From positions 2,356,001 through 2,420,000 of the forward strand of contig CAVTGA010000001.1 of assembly GCA_963734185.1 (NCBI GenBank): DNA of 64,000 nt. Reading direction: 5' to 3'. Made by a program: the position numbers and the translations under genes. Every line of letters starts with the position of its first letter. The stretch's first letter is position 1. A model generated the notes under the pieces. The model did not search any database, was not told the origin of the DNA, and saw only the letters and a list, made by a program, of their open reading frames with translations. This document shows positions 42,684 to 50,961 of the stretch, piece by piece. The DNA comes from PALSA-894 sp963734185 (GTDB lineage Bacteria; Pseudomonadota; Alphaproteobacteria; Rhizobiales; Xanthobacteraceae).

Positions 42684-42690
42684 CGAGAAG

Positions 42691-42936
42691 TCAATTCACG
42701 TCGAGCGGCGTGGTGCCGGTCGGCTTGCCGGCATCGAGCGTGATCTTCTCGACCCGCGCCTCGGCCTGGCGCAGCAGCTCCTCGCAACGGCGCTTCAGGC
42801 TCTCGCCGCGCTCGTAGATCGCGACCGACTCCTCGAGCGGCACGTCGCCGCGCTCGAGCCGCTGCACGATCTGCTCGAGCTCGGCCAGCGCCTTCTCGAA
42901 GGTGAGCTTGGCAACGTCGGTATTCGGTTCAGCCAT
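42691..42936 (-). CDS. xseB: Exodeoxyribonuclease VII small subunit
   Basis: 81 aa. The core LTFEKALAELEQIVQRLERGDVPLEESVAIYERGESLKRRCEELLRQAEARVEKI is the XseB coiled-coil fold that binds XseA to form exonuclease VII, which degrades single-stranded DNA. Start at ATG 42936; the ORF is open 35 codons upstream into a repeat. In relatives it sits between an HDAC gene and ispA/dxs; here the HDAC side is kept and the dxs side is displaced. Confidence 0.93.
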   Translation of the reverse strand: MAEPNTDVAKLTFEKALAELEQIVQRLERGDVPLEESVAIYERGESLKRRCEELLRQAEARVEKITLDAGKPTGTTPLDVN

Positions 42937-42985
42937 GACCGCCCTGTTAGCGCGACTCGCGGCCGCTGTCATCAGCCGCGCATCA

Positions 42986-43033
42986 GCGCATGATCCCGAA
43001 AAGTTGACAGACTTTTCGGACAAGATCATGCGC
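42986..43033. repeat. Palindromic repeat family C, copy 2
   Basis: GCGCATGATC ... GATCATGCGC with inner GAAAAGTTGACAGACTTTTC, in the gap between xseB and the HDAC-family gene. The same arms and the same inner word occur at 59413-59461. Confidence 0.85.
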
Positions 43034-43076
43034 AGAAACAAAAAAAGCGACGCGACCCAGCTGCCGCTGGGGAACG

Positions 43077-44006
43077 CTAACCTCTCATGAGCGCCGTGAC
43101 GTGGGCGGCGACCGAGCGGGACAGCCCTTCGAGGTCGTAGCCGCCTTCAAGCAGCGAGACCACGCGGCCCTGCGCGGTGCGGTCGGCGATCTCCATCAGC
43201 CGTTGCGTGATCCAGGCGTAGTCCGGCTCGAGCAGGTTGAGGTTGGCGAGCGGGTCGCGCGTGTGCGCGTCGAAGCCGGCCGAGATGACGACGAGGTCGG
43301 GCCGGAAGCCCTCGAGCCGCGGCAGGATCGCGGTCTCCATCGCCTCGCGGAACTCCTCGCCGCCGTCGCCCGCGCGCAGCGGCGCATTGACGATGGTGTT
43401 GTGCATGCCGCGCTCGGTCACCGCGCCGGTTCCGGGATAGAGCGGCATCTCGTGGGTCGAGCAGTACATCACGCTGGCGTCGTCCCAGAAGATCTCCTGC
43501 GAGCCGTTGCCGTGGTGCACGTCGAAATCGACGATGGCGACGCGTTCGGCGCCGTGCGCCGTTTGCGCATGGCGCGCCGCGATCGCGGCATTGTTGAACA
43601 GGCAGAAGCCCATCGGCGTCGCGGTCTCGGCGTGGTGGCCGGGCGGGCGCGTGGCAACGAAGGCATTGGCGGCTTTTCCGCCCATGACCGCGTCCACGGC
43701 GCGCGTGGCGCCGCCGGCCGCGCGCAGCGCCGCCTCGAAGCTGCCGGGCGACATCGAGGTATCGCCGTCGAGCCGCACCATCCCTTCCTTCGGGTTGGCC
43801 TCGCGGATCGCCGCCACGTAGTCGGGCGGATGGGCGCGCGCGAGCGCGTCGAGCTCGGCCAGCGGCGCCTCCTCGCGCGCGAGCGCCTGGAAGCGCTCCT
43901 GCTCGAGCATGCGCTCGATCGCGCGCAGCCGGTCCGGGCGCTCGGGATGGCCGAGCGGCGTCACGTGGTCGAGGCAGGCGCGGTGGCTGAGCAGCAGCGT
44001 GGTCAT
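43077..44006 (-). CDS. Histone deacetylase family protein (acetylpolyamine/AcuC-like hydrolase)
   Basis: 309 aa. The zinc-hydrolase motifs are complete: RPPGHHAE (catalytic His pair), VDFDVHHGNGSQEIFW (zinc Asp/His), ISAGFDAHTRDPL (zinc Asp), and LEGGYDLEGLSRSV. Bacterial members deacetylate acetylpolyamines, acetoin-pathway or lysine-acetylated substrates; the substrate here is not predictable. It precedes xseB on the same strand, the standard rhizobial order. Confidence 0.93.
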   Translation of the reverse strand: MTTLLLSHRACLDHVTPLGHPERPDRLRAIERMLEQERFQALAREEAPLAELDALARAHPPDYVAAIREANPKEGMVRLDGDTSMSPGSFEAALRAAGGATRAVDAVMGGKAANAFVATRPPGHHAETATPMGFCLFNNAAIAARHAQTAHGAERVAIVDFDVHHGNGSQEIFWDDASVMYCSTHEMPLYPGTGAVTERGMHNTIVNAPLRAGDGGEEFREAMETAILPRLEGFRPDLVVISAGFDAHTRDPLANLNLLEPDYAWITQRLMEIADRTAQGRVVSLLEGGYDLEGLSRSVAAHVTALMRG

Positions 44007-44128
44007 GGCATTGGTTGGAGTTTAGAGGACAACCGGCTTGGCACATAGTACCGGGCGCGAACTCAAATCGGCGCAGTCGGAGTTCCAGGCTGGTTTCCGA
44101 GCGCTGTACATCAGGGCGAGAACTGCAA

Positions 44129-44161
44129 GTGATCCTGATCGACGCCAATATTCTGACGTAG
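44129..44161 (+). pseudogene. Possible remnant of a PIN-domain toxin start
   Basis: GTG opens VILIDANILT and then hits TAG. That wording is the first strand of a PIN/VapC toxin, where the Asp is a metal ligand. Nothing of the remaining domain follows, since the next gene is on the opposite strand. Ten residues may be chance. Confidence 0.2.
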
Positions 44162-45025
44162 CTAACCGATCGGACCAAGCGACACGCCCTTGGGCGGCAG
44201 CGCGTCGTCGGGCACGAAGAAGTCTGGCTGCAGCGGCTTGGTGGGATCGACCCGGTACTGGTCGAAGTCGGTGACGCCTTCGCCGGCCAGGAACGTGTCG
44301 TCGATGAGGAAATTGCCGGTGAAGCTCTTCGCCGGCTTGGCGAAGATGCGCGCCGCGGCTTCGGCAATGATGTCGGGCGTGCGCGACATGCTCATCAGCG
44401 CGTCGCCGCCGAGCAGGTTCCTGATCGCCGCGGTCGCGATGGTGGTGCGCGGCCACAGCGCGTTGACCGCCACCTTGCCGCGCAGCTCGCCGGCCAGCCC
44501 GAGCACCACCAGGCTCATGCCGAACTTGGCCATCGAATAGCCGGTGCGCCCGGCAAACCACTTCTCCTTCATGTCGAGCGGCGGGGAAAGCATCAGGATG
44601 TGCGGGTTCGCGGCCTTCTCGAGATGCGACAGGGCGTGCTTCGACACCACGAAGGTGCCGCGCGCGTTGATCTGGTGCATCAGGTCGAAGCGGCGCATGT
44701 CGGTCTGCGCCACCGGCGTGAGCTGAATCGCGCTCGCATTGTTGACCACGATGTCGATGCCGCCGAACGTCGACGCCGTCTTGTCGAGCGCCTGCTTGAC
44801 CACCTCTTCCTCGCGCACGTCGACGGTCAGGGCGAGCGCCTTGCCGCCGGCCTTTTCGATCTCCTCAGCAGCGGTGTGGATCGTGCCCGGGAGCTTGGGG
44901 TGCGGCGTGTCGGTCTTGGCCGCGACCGCGATGTTGGCGCCTTCGCGCGCGGCACGCAGCGCGATCGCGAGCCCGATACCGCGCGAGGCCCCGGTGATGA
45001 ACAGCGTCTTGCCCTTGAGCGACAT
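44162..45025 (-). CDS. SDR family oxidoreductase (HSDL2-like)
   Basis: 287 aa. TGASRGIGLAIALRAAREGAN at the N-terminus, AAKTDTPHPKLPGTIHTAAEEIE (the insertion typical of the HSDL2 group), NNASAI, a substrate-site Ser in MLSPPLDMKEKWF, and YSMAKFGMS (Tyr-x3-Lys). The C-terminal part lacks the SCP2 domain of eukaryotic HSDL2. Start at ATG 45025 (MSLKGKTLF). The substrate is unknown, probably acyl or lipid. Confidence 0.9.
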   Translation of the reverse strand: MSLKGKTLFITGASRGIGLAIALRAAREGANIAVAAKTDTPHPKLPGTIHTAAEEIEKAGGKALALTVDVREEEVVKQALDKTASTFGGIDIVVNNASAIQLTPVAQTDMRRFDLMHQINARGTFVVSKHALSHLEKAANPHILMLSPPLDMKEKWFAGRTGYSMAKFGMSLVVLGLAGELRGKVAVNALWPRTTIATAAIRNLLGGDALMSMSRTPDIIAEAAARIFAKPAKSFTGNFLIDDTFLAGEGVTDFDQYRVDPTKPLQPDFFVPDDALPPKGVSLGPIG

Positions 45026-45140
45026 GAAGTCCCCCTCCCCGGCGTGCCGGCATGGCTGCAAACGACCCTTGCAGTATGCCCAACTCGCAAACGGCCTGCT
45101 TCCGTCCTACATAATCCCGGTGCAGAAGACGAGGCGGCCC

Positions 45141-46085
45141 ATGCAGCTCACCGGCATCCACCACCTGACCGCGGTCTCGGCCGACGCGCCCGGCAACAAG
45201 GCGTTCTATACCGGGACGCTGGGCATGCGGCTGGTCAAGAAGACCGTGAACCAGGACGACGTCCGCGCCTATCACCTGTTCTATGCCGACGGGGTGGCGG
45301 CGCCGGGCTCGGACCTGACCTTCTTCGACTGGCCGGTCGGGCGCGAGAAGCGCGGCAACCACTCCATCAGCCGCACCGGCCTGCGGGTCGCGGGCGAGCA
45401 TACGCTCGAATGGTGGCGCCAGCGCCTGACCGAGGCCGGCGTGCGGCACGGCGACATCGCGCCGCGCGATAATCGCGCGACGCTCGACTTCGAGGACCCG
45501 GAAGGCCAGCGCCTTGCCTTCATCGACGACGGCGGTGCCGGCGCGGCGCATCCGTGGGAGAAAAGCCCGGTGCCGACCGAGCATCAGATCCGCGGGCTCG
45601 GGCCGATCACGCTGAGCGTGCCGGAGCTTGCGCCCACCGAGACGATCCTGACCAACGTGATGGAGCTGCGGCCGGCGCGCACCTACCCGCATCCGGAAGA
45701 TCCGCCGCACACCGTGCACGTCTATGAGATGGGCGCGGGCGGACCGGCCGCCGAGCTGCACATCGCGGTGCGCCCCGGCCTGCCGGCGGTGCAGCCGGGC
45801 GCGGGCGGCGTGCATCACGTCGCGTTCCGCATTCCCGACGTGGAGTACGACGACTGGGCGCAGCGGCTCAACGGCATGCGCATCCCGAACAGCGGCAAGG
45901 TCGACCGCTTCTATTTCAGGAGCCTGTATTTCCGCGAACCGAACGGCGTGCTGTTCGAGATCGCAACCGACGGCCCGGGCTTTGCGGCCGACGAGCCGCT
46001 CGACAAGCTCGGCGAACGCCTGGCGCTGCCGCCGTTCCTGGAAGGGCGGCGCGCGGAGATCGAGAAGGGGTTGAAGCCGCTGTGA
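45141..46085 (+). CDS. Ring-cleaving dioxygenase (glyoxalase/VOC fold, MhqO/LinE-like)
   Basis: 314 aa, two VOC modules. The first starts MQLTGIHHLTAVSADAPGNK with metal His, and VKKTVNQDDVRAYHLFYAD and GSDLTFFDWP are the standard phrases of the hydroquinone-type ring-cleaving dioxygenase family. The second carries GGVHHVAFRI and SLYFREPNGVLFEIATDGPGF, with the second His and Glu. It probably opens a (hydroxy)quinol ring with Fe(II) or Mn(II). ATG 45141 follows GAGG; divergent from the SDR gene. Confidence 0.88.
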   Translation: MQLTGIHHLTAVSADAPGNKAFYTGTLGMRLVKKTVNQDDVRAYHLFYADGVAAPGSDLTFFDWPVGREKRGNHSISRTGLRVAGEHTLEWWRQRLTEAGVRHGDIAPRDNRATLDFEDPEGQRLAFIDDGGAGAAHPWEKSPVPTEHQIRGLGPITLSVPELAPTETILTNVMELRPARTYPHPEDPPHTVHVYEMGAGGPAAELHIAVRPGLPAVQPGAGGVHHVAFRIPDVEYDDWAQRLNGMRIPNSGKVDRFYFRSLYFREPNGVLFEIATDGPGFAADEPLDKLGERLALPPFLEGRRAEIEKGLKPL

Positions 46086-46412
46086 GTGTTCCTCCCCCGC
46101 TAGGGGGAGTTGGCCCTAGGCGGCCTTCGGCCGCCGTTCTTGGCCCGAAGAACACCGATGCGAAGCATCGGCTACGGTGAGCGCAACCGGCGCGATCCTG
46201 TTCCAGAGGCGGATCGTCGACCCGCGTCAGGCGACGCATTGAAGCGGGGTCGAGGCGGCCGTAGAGCCGAGCCATCGCATAAGGCATCACGCGCTCGCCA
46301 CCCTCTCGCTTCGCGGGTGAGGCGGTTGAATTCCCGTCACGTTCGACCAACACGTCCCCTCGACGATCATCGGATCGTTTGCCAGAATGATTTGCAACTA
46401 CAGGAGGCCACC
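46086..46412. other. Spacer with small hairpins, no gene
   Basis: 327 bp with a GC hairpin AGGCGGCCTTCGGCCGCC near 46119 and GATGCGAAGCATCGG near 46159, both plausible transcript-end structures for the dioxygenase gene. No convincing ORF. The last 30 bp contain the AGGAGG ribosome site (46402-46407) of the cupredoxin gene. Confidence 0.5.
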
Positions 46413-46730
46413 ATGCCGGATTGGTCGATCAAGATCGAAGGCAAGCTCGCCGTCTTCACACCCGACATCGACGGGACGCCGTCGGGCGCGCCGCTGAAGG
46501 TGGTGGAGGGCGACCTGGTGAGCTGGAACAACACGACCGACGAGCAGCACTGGCCGGTACCGGACGACCCGGACACCTACGGCGATTTCATCACCGAGCC
46601 GGTCGACCCCGACTCCTCGTCGACCGCCTACCAGGTCATCGCGAAGGCGGGCACGACCGTCTCCTACCACTGCCGCCTGCATCCCAAGGAGGAGAAAGGC
46701 CAGATGGTGGTGGTCAATTTCGGGGAATGA
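46413..46730 (+). CDS. Cupredoxin-domain protein without signal peptide
   Basis: 105 aa. A small blue-copper-like beta sandwich: a His in TDEQHWPVPDD and the cluster C-x2-H-x7-M in YHCRLHPKEEKGQM give the four expected ligands. It begins MPDWSIKIEGKLAVF, directly in the fold, with no Sec or Tat leader, which is unusual for a copper protein. AGGAGG lies five bases before the ATG. It is followed by a multicopper oxidase, so it may be its electron partner or copper donor. Confidence 0.85.
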   Translation: MPDWSIKIEGKLAVFTPDIDGTPSGAPLKVVEGDLVSWNNTTDEQHWPVPDDPDTYGDFITEPVDPDSSSTAYQVIAKAGTTVSYHCRLHPKEEKGQMVVVNFGE

Positions 46731-46819
46731 CGCACGAGCCGCGCACCGCGTTTGGCGGCAACGGAATCGCGCACCGGATCGGATCGCGCACCGGCGGATC
46801 AAGGACGGGAGAGGATGTC

Positions 46820-49231
46820 ATGACGATACAAACGACCATGCAATCGACGTCGTGCAGTTCGCGTCCGTGCGGTGCGGCGCTGTCCGCCGCGCGCTGGCTG
46901 GCCGCGCTGCCGCTGGCTGCGGCGCTGATCGCGCTGCAATCGGCCGCGGCGCAGGCCGGGCCCTGCGCCCCGATCAATCAGCCTTTGCTCAAGCTGCCCG
47001 AGTTCACGACCAAGAACGGCGTGCTGAGCGGGACGATCCTGCTCACCGACGAACAGCGGCGGCTGATCTTCCGCTCGCCCGGAATGAAGCCGGGACAACC
47101 CGGCTCGTTCTTCGACTGCCAGCCGCAGCGCGTGCGCGCCTTCATCGGCCTCGAAGCGATGCCGAAGGTGCCGCCGAGTCCGGGCGGCATCATCGATCCG
47201 TATCCGGGACCGCTGCTGCGCGCCCGCCTCGGCGACATCGTGAAGCTGACCTTCGTCAACCAGATCGACGCCAACCGCTTCCCCTATTCGATCGACCAGG
47301 GCGAGAAGCGCTTCCTCACCCAGTTCATCGCCAGCGCCGGCTGCGACATCAGCAGCCCGGGCGATCCGCGCGCCGGCTATCCGCTCGCCGGCAACGACGC
47401 GTTTCCCGACTGCTTCCACGGGTCGAGCACCGGCAATATCCATTTCCACGGGACGCACACCAATCCCAACTCGACCGGCGACAACGTGCTGCTCGAAATC
47501 CGCCCGTCGCCGCGCGTTGCCTCGCCGACCGACCCGCGGACGCGAACCCCGACGATCACGCCGGCCAGCGCCAGCAAGTCGTTCAAGGATTTCTTCGCCG
47601 CCTGCGAGAAGCAACTGCGCGCCGACGTGTTCTCGACCTATCCGCAGACCTGGGACGACCCGCCGCTCGGGCCCTACAAGAAGCAGGGCACATGGACCTA
47701 CGAGCAGCAGCAGCTGCTGCAGGCCTATGACGCGCGCACCAAGGAGCAGCTGTGGGACGCGAACCAGAAGCAGATCGCCGCCGGGCTATGGCCGCAATAC
47801 TACGTCGGCGCCTATCCGTATTGCTTCGTGATCCCGCAGTATACCGCGGCCACGTGGCCGCCGCCTCCCGGCAGCAAGTCGCCGAAGATGGGCCAATCCC
47901 CGGGCACGCACTGGTACCACGCGCACAAGCACGGCTCGACCGCGATCAACGTGTCGAACGGCATGACCGGCGTGTTCATCATCGAGGGCGACTATGACGA
48001 CAAGCTGAACCTGTTCTACGGCCCGGGCTGGACCCAGACGCAGCCGGTGCTGGTGATCAACCAGCTCACCACCAGCCCGAACCTGTTGCGCCTGCCGGAC
48101 CCGGTGTTGGGTGGGGGCGGCCCGGGCACGCAGGACAAGGGGCCGGAATTCAGCGTCAACGGCCGCTCGCAGCCGCTGATCGAGATGGCGCCGGGCGAGG
48201 TGCAGATGTGGCGCATCGCCAACACGTCGGGGCGCAGCGGCATCCATTTCGGCGGGATGGCTCCCGGCTTGCAATGGATGCAATTGGCCCAGGACGGCGT
48301 GCAGTTCACCTACGACAATTTCACCAAGAGCAAGAACCAGGTCTTCATGATGGCGGCGGGCAACCGCGCCGACCTCTTGGTGAAGGCGCCGGCGACGCCC
48401 GGCACCTATCCGGTCCTGGTCAAGCACGTGGTCGATCCGACGGATGTCGCGAGCGCGTTCCCGGTCGTGCTGGTGCAGGTCCGCGTCGCCGGCACGCCGA
48501 TGCAGGGCAAGCGGGCGCAGTTCATCGACCAGGCGAGCTTCCCCGCGCAGCCGCCATTCCTCACCAACATCACCGACGCGGAAGTGCAGAGCACGATCAA
48601 CAATCCGCGCACGATCACGTTCGCGTCGACGCCGCCGAACGTCCCGGCGACGACCGGCCAGTCCTACGCCATGCACACGATCAACGGACAGAAATTCCAG
48701 GACGGCCAGGACACCGCCATCGCGGTCAACCTCGACGCGGTCGAGGAATGGCTGATCGTGAACCAGACCTACGGTCCGCTGATCTCGCACCCGTTCCACA
48801 TCCATATCAACCCGTTCCAGGTGGTGGAGGTGTTCAACCCGCGGGACACGGTGCGGGATCCGAACCTGGGGACGCTGCCGAAATACGTCTTCGCCCTCCC
48901 CAGTCCGCAAAGTCCGCTGCAAAGTCCGCTGCAGTGCCTGGTGAATCCGCAGGACCCGAACACCTTCAGGGATTGCCACACCGACAAGTCGGACAAGCCG
49001 CGCATCTGGTGGGACGTGTTTCCGATTCCCTCCGGAATCCAGGTCACCGTCGGCGGCACGCAATACAGCATCCCGGGCAACTTCCGCATGCGCAGCCGGT
49101 TCGTCGATTACGCCGGCCAGTACGTGCTGCACTGTCACATCCTGGCGCACGAGGACCGCGGCATGATGGTGATGGTGCAGGTCTCGGCGCCGGGCAAGAA
49201 GACCGATCCGACGCTGTTCAAGCATCACTAG
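46820..49231 (+). CDS. Multicopper oxidase
   Basis: 803 aa, exported (hydrophobic LAALPLAAALIAL with AAAQA cleavage near 45). All four copper motifs are present: HFHGTH at 208, HWYHAHKHGS at 364, HPFHIHINPF at 657, and HCHILAHEDRGMM at 771, giving a type 1 and a trinuclear centre. Length is well above the usual 450-550 aa; extra sequence lies between the first and second motifs and before the third. The substrate (phenolics, metals or bilirubin-like) is unknown. The frame is open upstream to an ATG overlapping the cupredoxin stop (46727), but the start at 46820 follows GGAGAGG and starts the signal peptide sensibly. Confidence 0.92.
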   Translation: MTIQTTMQSTSCSSRPCGAALSAARWLAALPLAAALIALQSAAAQAGPCAPINQPLLKLPEFTTKNGVLSGTILLTDEQRRLIFRSPGMKPGQPGSFFDCQPQRVRAFIGLEAMPKVPPSPGGIIDPYPGPLLRARLGDIVKLTFVNQIDANRFPYSIDQGEKRFLTQFIASAGCDISSPGDPRAGYPLAGNDAFPDCFHGSSTGNIHFHGTHTNPNSTGDNVLLEIRPSPRVASPTDPRTRTPTITPASASKSFKDFFAACEKQLRADVFSTYPQTWDDPPLGPYKKQGTWTYEQQQLLQAYDARTKEQLWDANQKQIAAGLWPQYYVGAYPYCFVIPQYTAATWPPPPGSKSPKMGQSPGTHWYHAHKHGSTAINVSNGMTGVFIIEGDYDDKLNLFYGPGWTQTQPVLVINQLTTSPNLLRLPDPVLGGGGPGTQDKGPEFSVNGRSQPLIEMAPGEVQMWRIANTSGRSGIHFGGMAPGLQWMQLAQDGVQFTYDNFTKSKNQVFMMAAGNRADLLVKAPATPGTYPVLVKHVVDPTDVASAFPVVLVQVRVAGTPMQGKRAQFIDQASFPAQPPFLTNITDAEVQSTINNPRTITFASTPPNVPATTGQSYAMHTINGQKFQDGQDTAIAVNLDAVEEWLIVNQTYGPLISHPFHIHINPFQVVEVFNPRDTVRDPNLGTLPKYVFALPSPQSPLQSPLQCLVNPQDPNTFRDCHTDKSDKPRIWWDVFPIPSGIQVTVGGTQYSIPGNFRMRSRFVDYAGQYVLHCHILAHEDRGMMVMVQVSAPGKKTDPTLFKHH

Positions 49232-49290
49232 CTGAGACGGCGTACTGCGCGGAGGGTTGCGAAGCCACTTTCACAAAAGCCGGGCGAGCC

Positions 49291-49427
49291 GGCGATCTCA
49301 AGATGGTGATCGAGTGGGCGAAGCTCGGCTTCATCATCCGCAATCCGTTCCTGCCGCCTTCGATCTTGCGTCGGCGGCGACCGGCAGCGCCTTCATCTAC
49401 GTGTCGATCGAGACGAAACAGCGCTGA
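49291..49427 (+). pseudogene. Remnant of a LodA-like quinoprotein oxidase C-terminus
   Basis: The frame reads GDLKMVIEWAKLGFIIRNPF then, after a one-base shift near 49363, FDLASAATGSAFIYVSIETK followed by QR and a stop (TGA 49425-49427). The pattern W-x-KLGF(I/V) ... (F/V)YVxxET(K/E)R is how I recall LodA/GoxA-type CTQ oxidases ending. No upstream part of such a protein exists: the multicopper oxidase ends 60 bp before. The assignment is from memory of the family tail, so it is moderate. Confidence 0.4.
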
Positions 49428-49466
49428 TTGCGCTGATGCCAAGGGAACATGCCAAAGGACCATACC

Positions 49467-49883
49467 ATGAGCGACAATCCCTTCGTCGGCAGATGGACCT
49501 ATCGCAGCCTGCTGAACAAGGCGAACGTGAATACCGACTTCAACAAGCTCGAATTCGGCCGCGGCACCATCGTCATCAAGCAGGCGCCGATGCAGGTGCT
49601 CGTCGGCACCATCGGCGGGCCCGGCTGGTCGCTGGCGCTGAAGGGCGCGCGCGCCTACGGCAGCCCGATGAGCGTGCGCTTCCAGGGCAAGGGCCGGGTG
49701 AACGGCGAGGAGTGGATCTACGACTACGAGGGCTGGCTGGTGCCGGCCTGGCCGAACGGCGTGCAGCAGGTGCCCGCAATGGTCGGGGCGATCGTGCGCA
49801 CCATTCCGCATTCCGGGAGCGAGCCCGACACGGTCAATCCCGCCGGCGTGGTGGCGTCGTGGTACGCCGTGAAGGTGAAGTGA
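49467..49883 (+). CDS. Hypothetical protein (138 aa) of the copper locus
   Basis: 138 aa, soluble, beta-rich. It opens MSDNPFVGRWTYRSLLNKAN, then FNKLEFGRGTIVIKQAP, IYDYEGWLVPAWPNGVQQVP and ends ASWYAVKVK. The pattern GxWxYRS ... GWLVPAWPNGVxQVxAxVGxIxR suggests a lipocalin-like barrel binding a small ligand. ATG 49449 is an alternative start with its own AAGGGAAC. It sits between the LodA-like and LodB-like remnants, so it may have belonged to that oxidase cluster. Confidence 0.65.
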   Translation: MSDNPFVGRWTYRSLLNKANVNTDFNKLEFGRGTIVIKQAPMQVLVGTIGGPGWSLALKGARAYGSPMSVRFQGKGRVNGEEWIYDYEGWLVPAWPNGVQQVPAMVGAIVRTIPHSGSEPDTVNPAGVVASWYAVKVK

Positions 49884-49884
49884 G

Positions 49885-50235
49885 TTGCCCGATTTCGACG
49901 TGCTGATCGCAGGCGCCGGGCGACAGGGGAACTTCAAGGCGCTGCGCTCAGGGGTATTCGCGTCCTATGCGATCGGCGATCGTCTGCTGCACGAGGACGA
50001 GCGCGGGCTCGCGCGCTATCGAAAGTTCATCGCCGATGAATTTGCCGGTTATTGCGCAACGCTGCGTGACTACTACGCGCAAGAGCGCCGTTTCGCCGGC
50101 CACTCGTTCTGGCGCAGGCGCCTCGATACGCAGGCCGGTCCCGCGGCGCCGGACGCCGCGCGGGCTCAATGGACGCTGCCGCGCTGCACGTCGACCGGCA
50201 CGCAACTGAACTCCGACATCACTCCGGCAACATAG
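49885..50235 (+). pseudogene. Internally deleted FAD-dependent oxidoreductase (LodB/halogenase-like)
   Basis: It opens (TTG)PDFDVLIAGAG, the start of an FAD-binding Rossmann fold. After one further residue it jumps to GNFKALRSGVFASYAIGDRL then ARYRKFIADEFAGY and LRDYYAQERRF ... FWRRR, which reads like the late-middle part of flavin monooxygenase/halogenase or LodB proteins. Some 250 or more residues that should separate these are missing, so it cannot be functional. It starts right after the 138-aa gene. The last 35 codons are probably non-coding. Confidence 0.6.
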
Positions 50236-50387
50236 AGGCTGCGGAACGGGACGACGTGCGTGCGCTCGCAGTGCGGACATTCGATGTGGAGCTGGCCATG
50301 CCAGCACCGCGCGAGCGTCACGTCGTCGTCGGGGATTTCGAAACCGTAGGCCGCGCCATTGAGCGGGCATGTGTACGAGGTTTGCAT
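50166..50387 (-). CDS. Small zinc-ribbon-like hypothetical protein
   Basis: 73 aa. MQTSYTCPLNGAAYGFEIPD ... LARCWHGQLHIECPHCERTH ... VPFRSLYV. The cysteines in TCP, RCW and CPHC with nearby His could bind zinc. GAGGAG precedes this ATG at the right distance. Not recognised. It overlaps the tail of the degraded flavoprotein on the other strand. Confidence 0.55.
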   Translation of the reverse strand: MQTSYTCPLNGAAYGFEIPDDDVTLARCWHGQLHIECPHCERTHVVPFRSLYVAGVMSEFSCVPVDVQRGSVH

Positions 50388-50579
50388 GACCGGACTCCTC
50401 AGCATCAGAAACGCGCCACCTGCTTCGGTGTTCCGCAAGCGCGGAACAGCGTGCTGCGCATCCGCGTTGTCGATGCGAGAAACGCGCCGGAGCCGTCGCC
50501 TGGAGCGAGTGCAAGACCGCACTGCGGTCAGCACGACGGCAACCACCAGCGCATGATTTCTTGGTAAGCGCTCGTGCGG

Positions 50580-50816
50580 TCAACTCTGCGCGCTTCGCTC
50601 GCGCTCAAGCCGCAGCGCGCGCAACCGTGCGGTATTGGCCTCGATCGCCATCTCCCGGGCCTGATGCTCGGACCAGGCCTGGCGCGCATCCTGGTCACGT
50701 GCGGCTTGACGTTGCGCGCGCTCCTCGGGCGTCGCCGGGCGCTTTTCTGATGCGGCAAACTCGGCGGTTTCCGGCTTGGACTCCGCCGGCTTGGACTTGG
50801 CGAAACGATGCTTCAT
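50580..50816 (-). CDS. Small charged hypothetical protein
   Basis: 78 aa. MKHRFAKSKPAESKPETAEF, then a long helix rich in Arg, Glu, Ala and Gln (ATPEERAQRQAARDQDARQA ... TARLRALRLERERSAQS), predicted coiled coil. No signal. I recall proteins of this sort as unannotated in Bradyrhizobium-like genomes. Start at ATG 50816; the ORF is open 28 codons upstream into a repeat. Confidence 0.55.
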   Translation of the reverse strand: MKHRFAKSKPAESKPETAEFAASEKRPATPEERAQRQAARDQDARQAWSEHQAREMAIEANTARLRALRLERERSAQS

Positions 50817-50872
50817 GCGTGAATAACGCTTCAGAGTTCCACGGGTTCCATGCGCCAAGCCATTGTTTGGTC

Positions 50873-50919
50873 GCGTTTTCTGCAGCGAACCGCTGCACAC
50901 TTCGCCGGAAAACGCTCTA
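50873..50919. repeat. Palindromic repeat family G, copy 2
   Basis: GCGTTTTCTGCAGCGAACCG then CTGCACACTTCGCCGGAAAA with CGCTCTA, nearly the same as 10493-10541. It lies between the 78-aa gene and the enoyl-CoA hydratase gene. Confidence 0.7.
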
Positions 50920-50961
50920 TGCGGCGCGACGATCGACCCTTTCGCGCGCTGCGCATGACCC

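Noticed and set aside
45916..46353. 145-aa reverse-strand open frame after the dioxygenase gene
   Set aside because: Half of it is the complement of the dioxygenase gene and the rest crosses intergenic hairpins; no ribosome site or domain.
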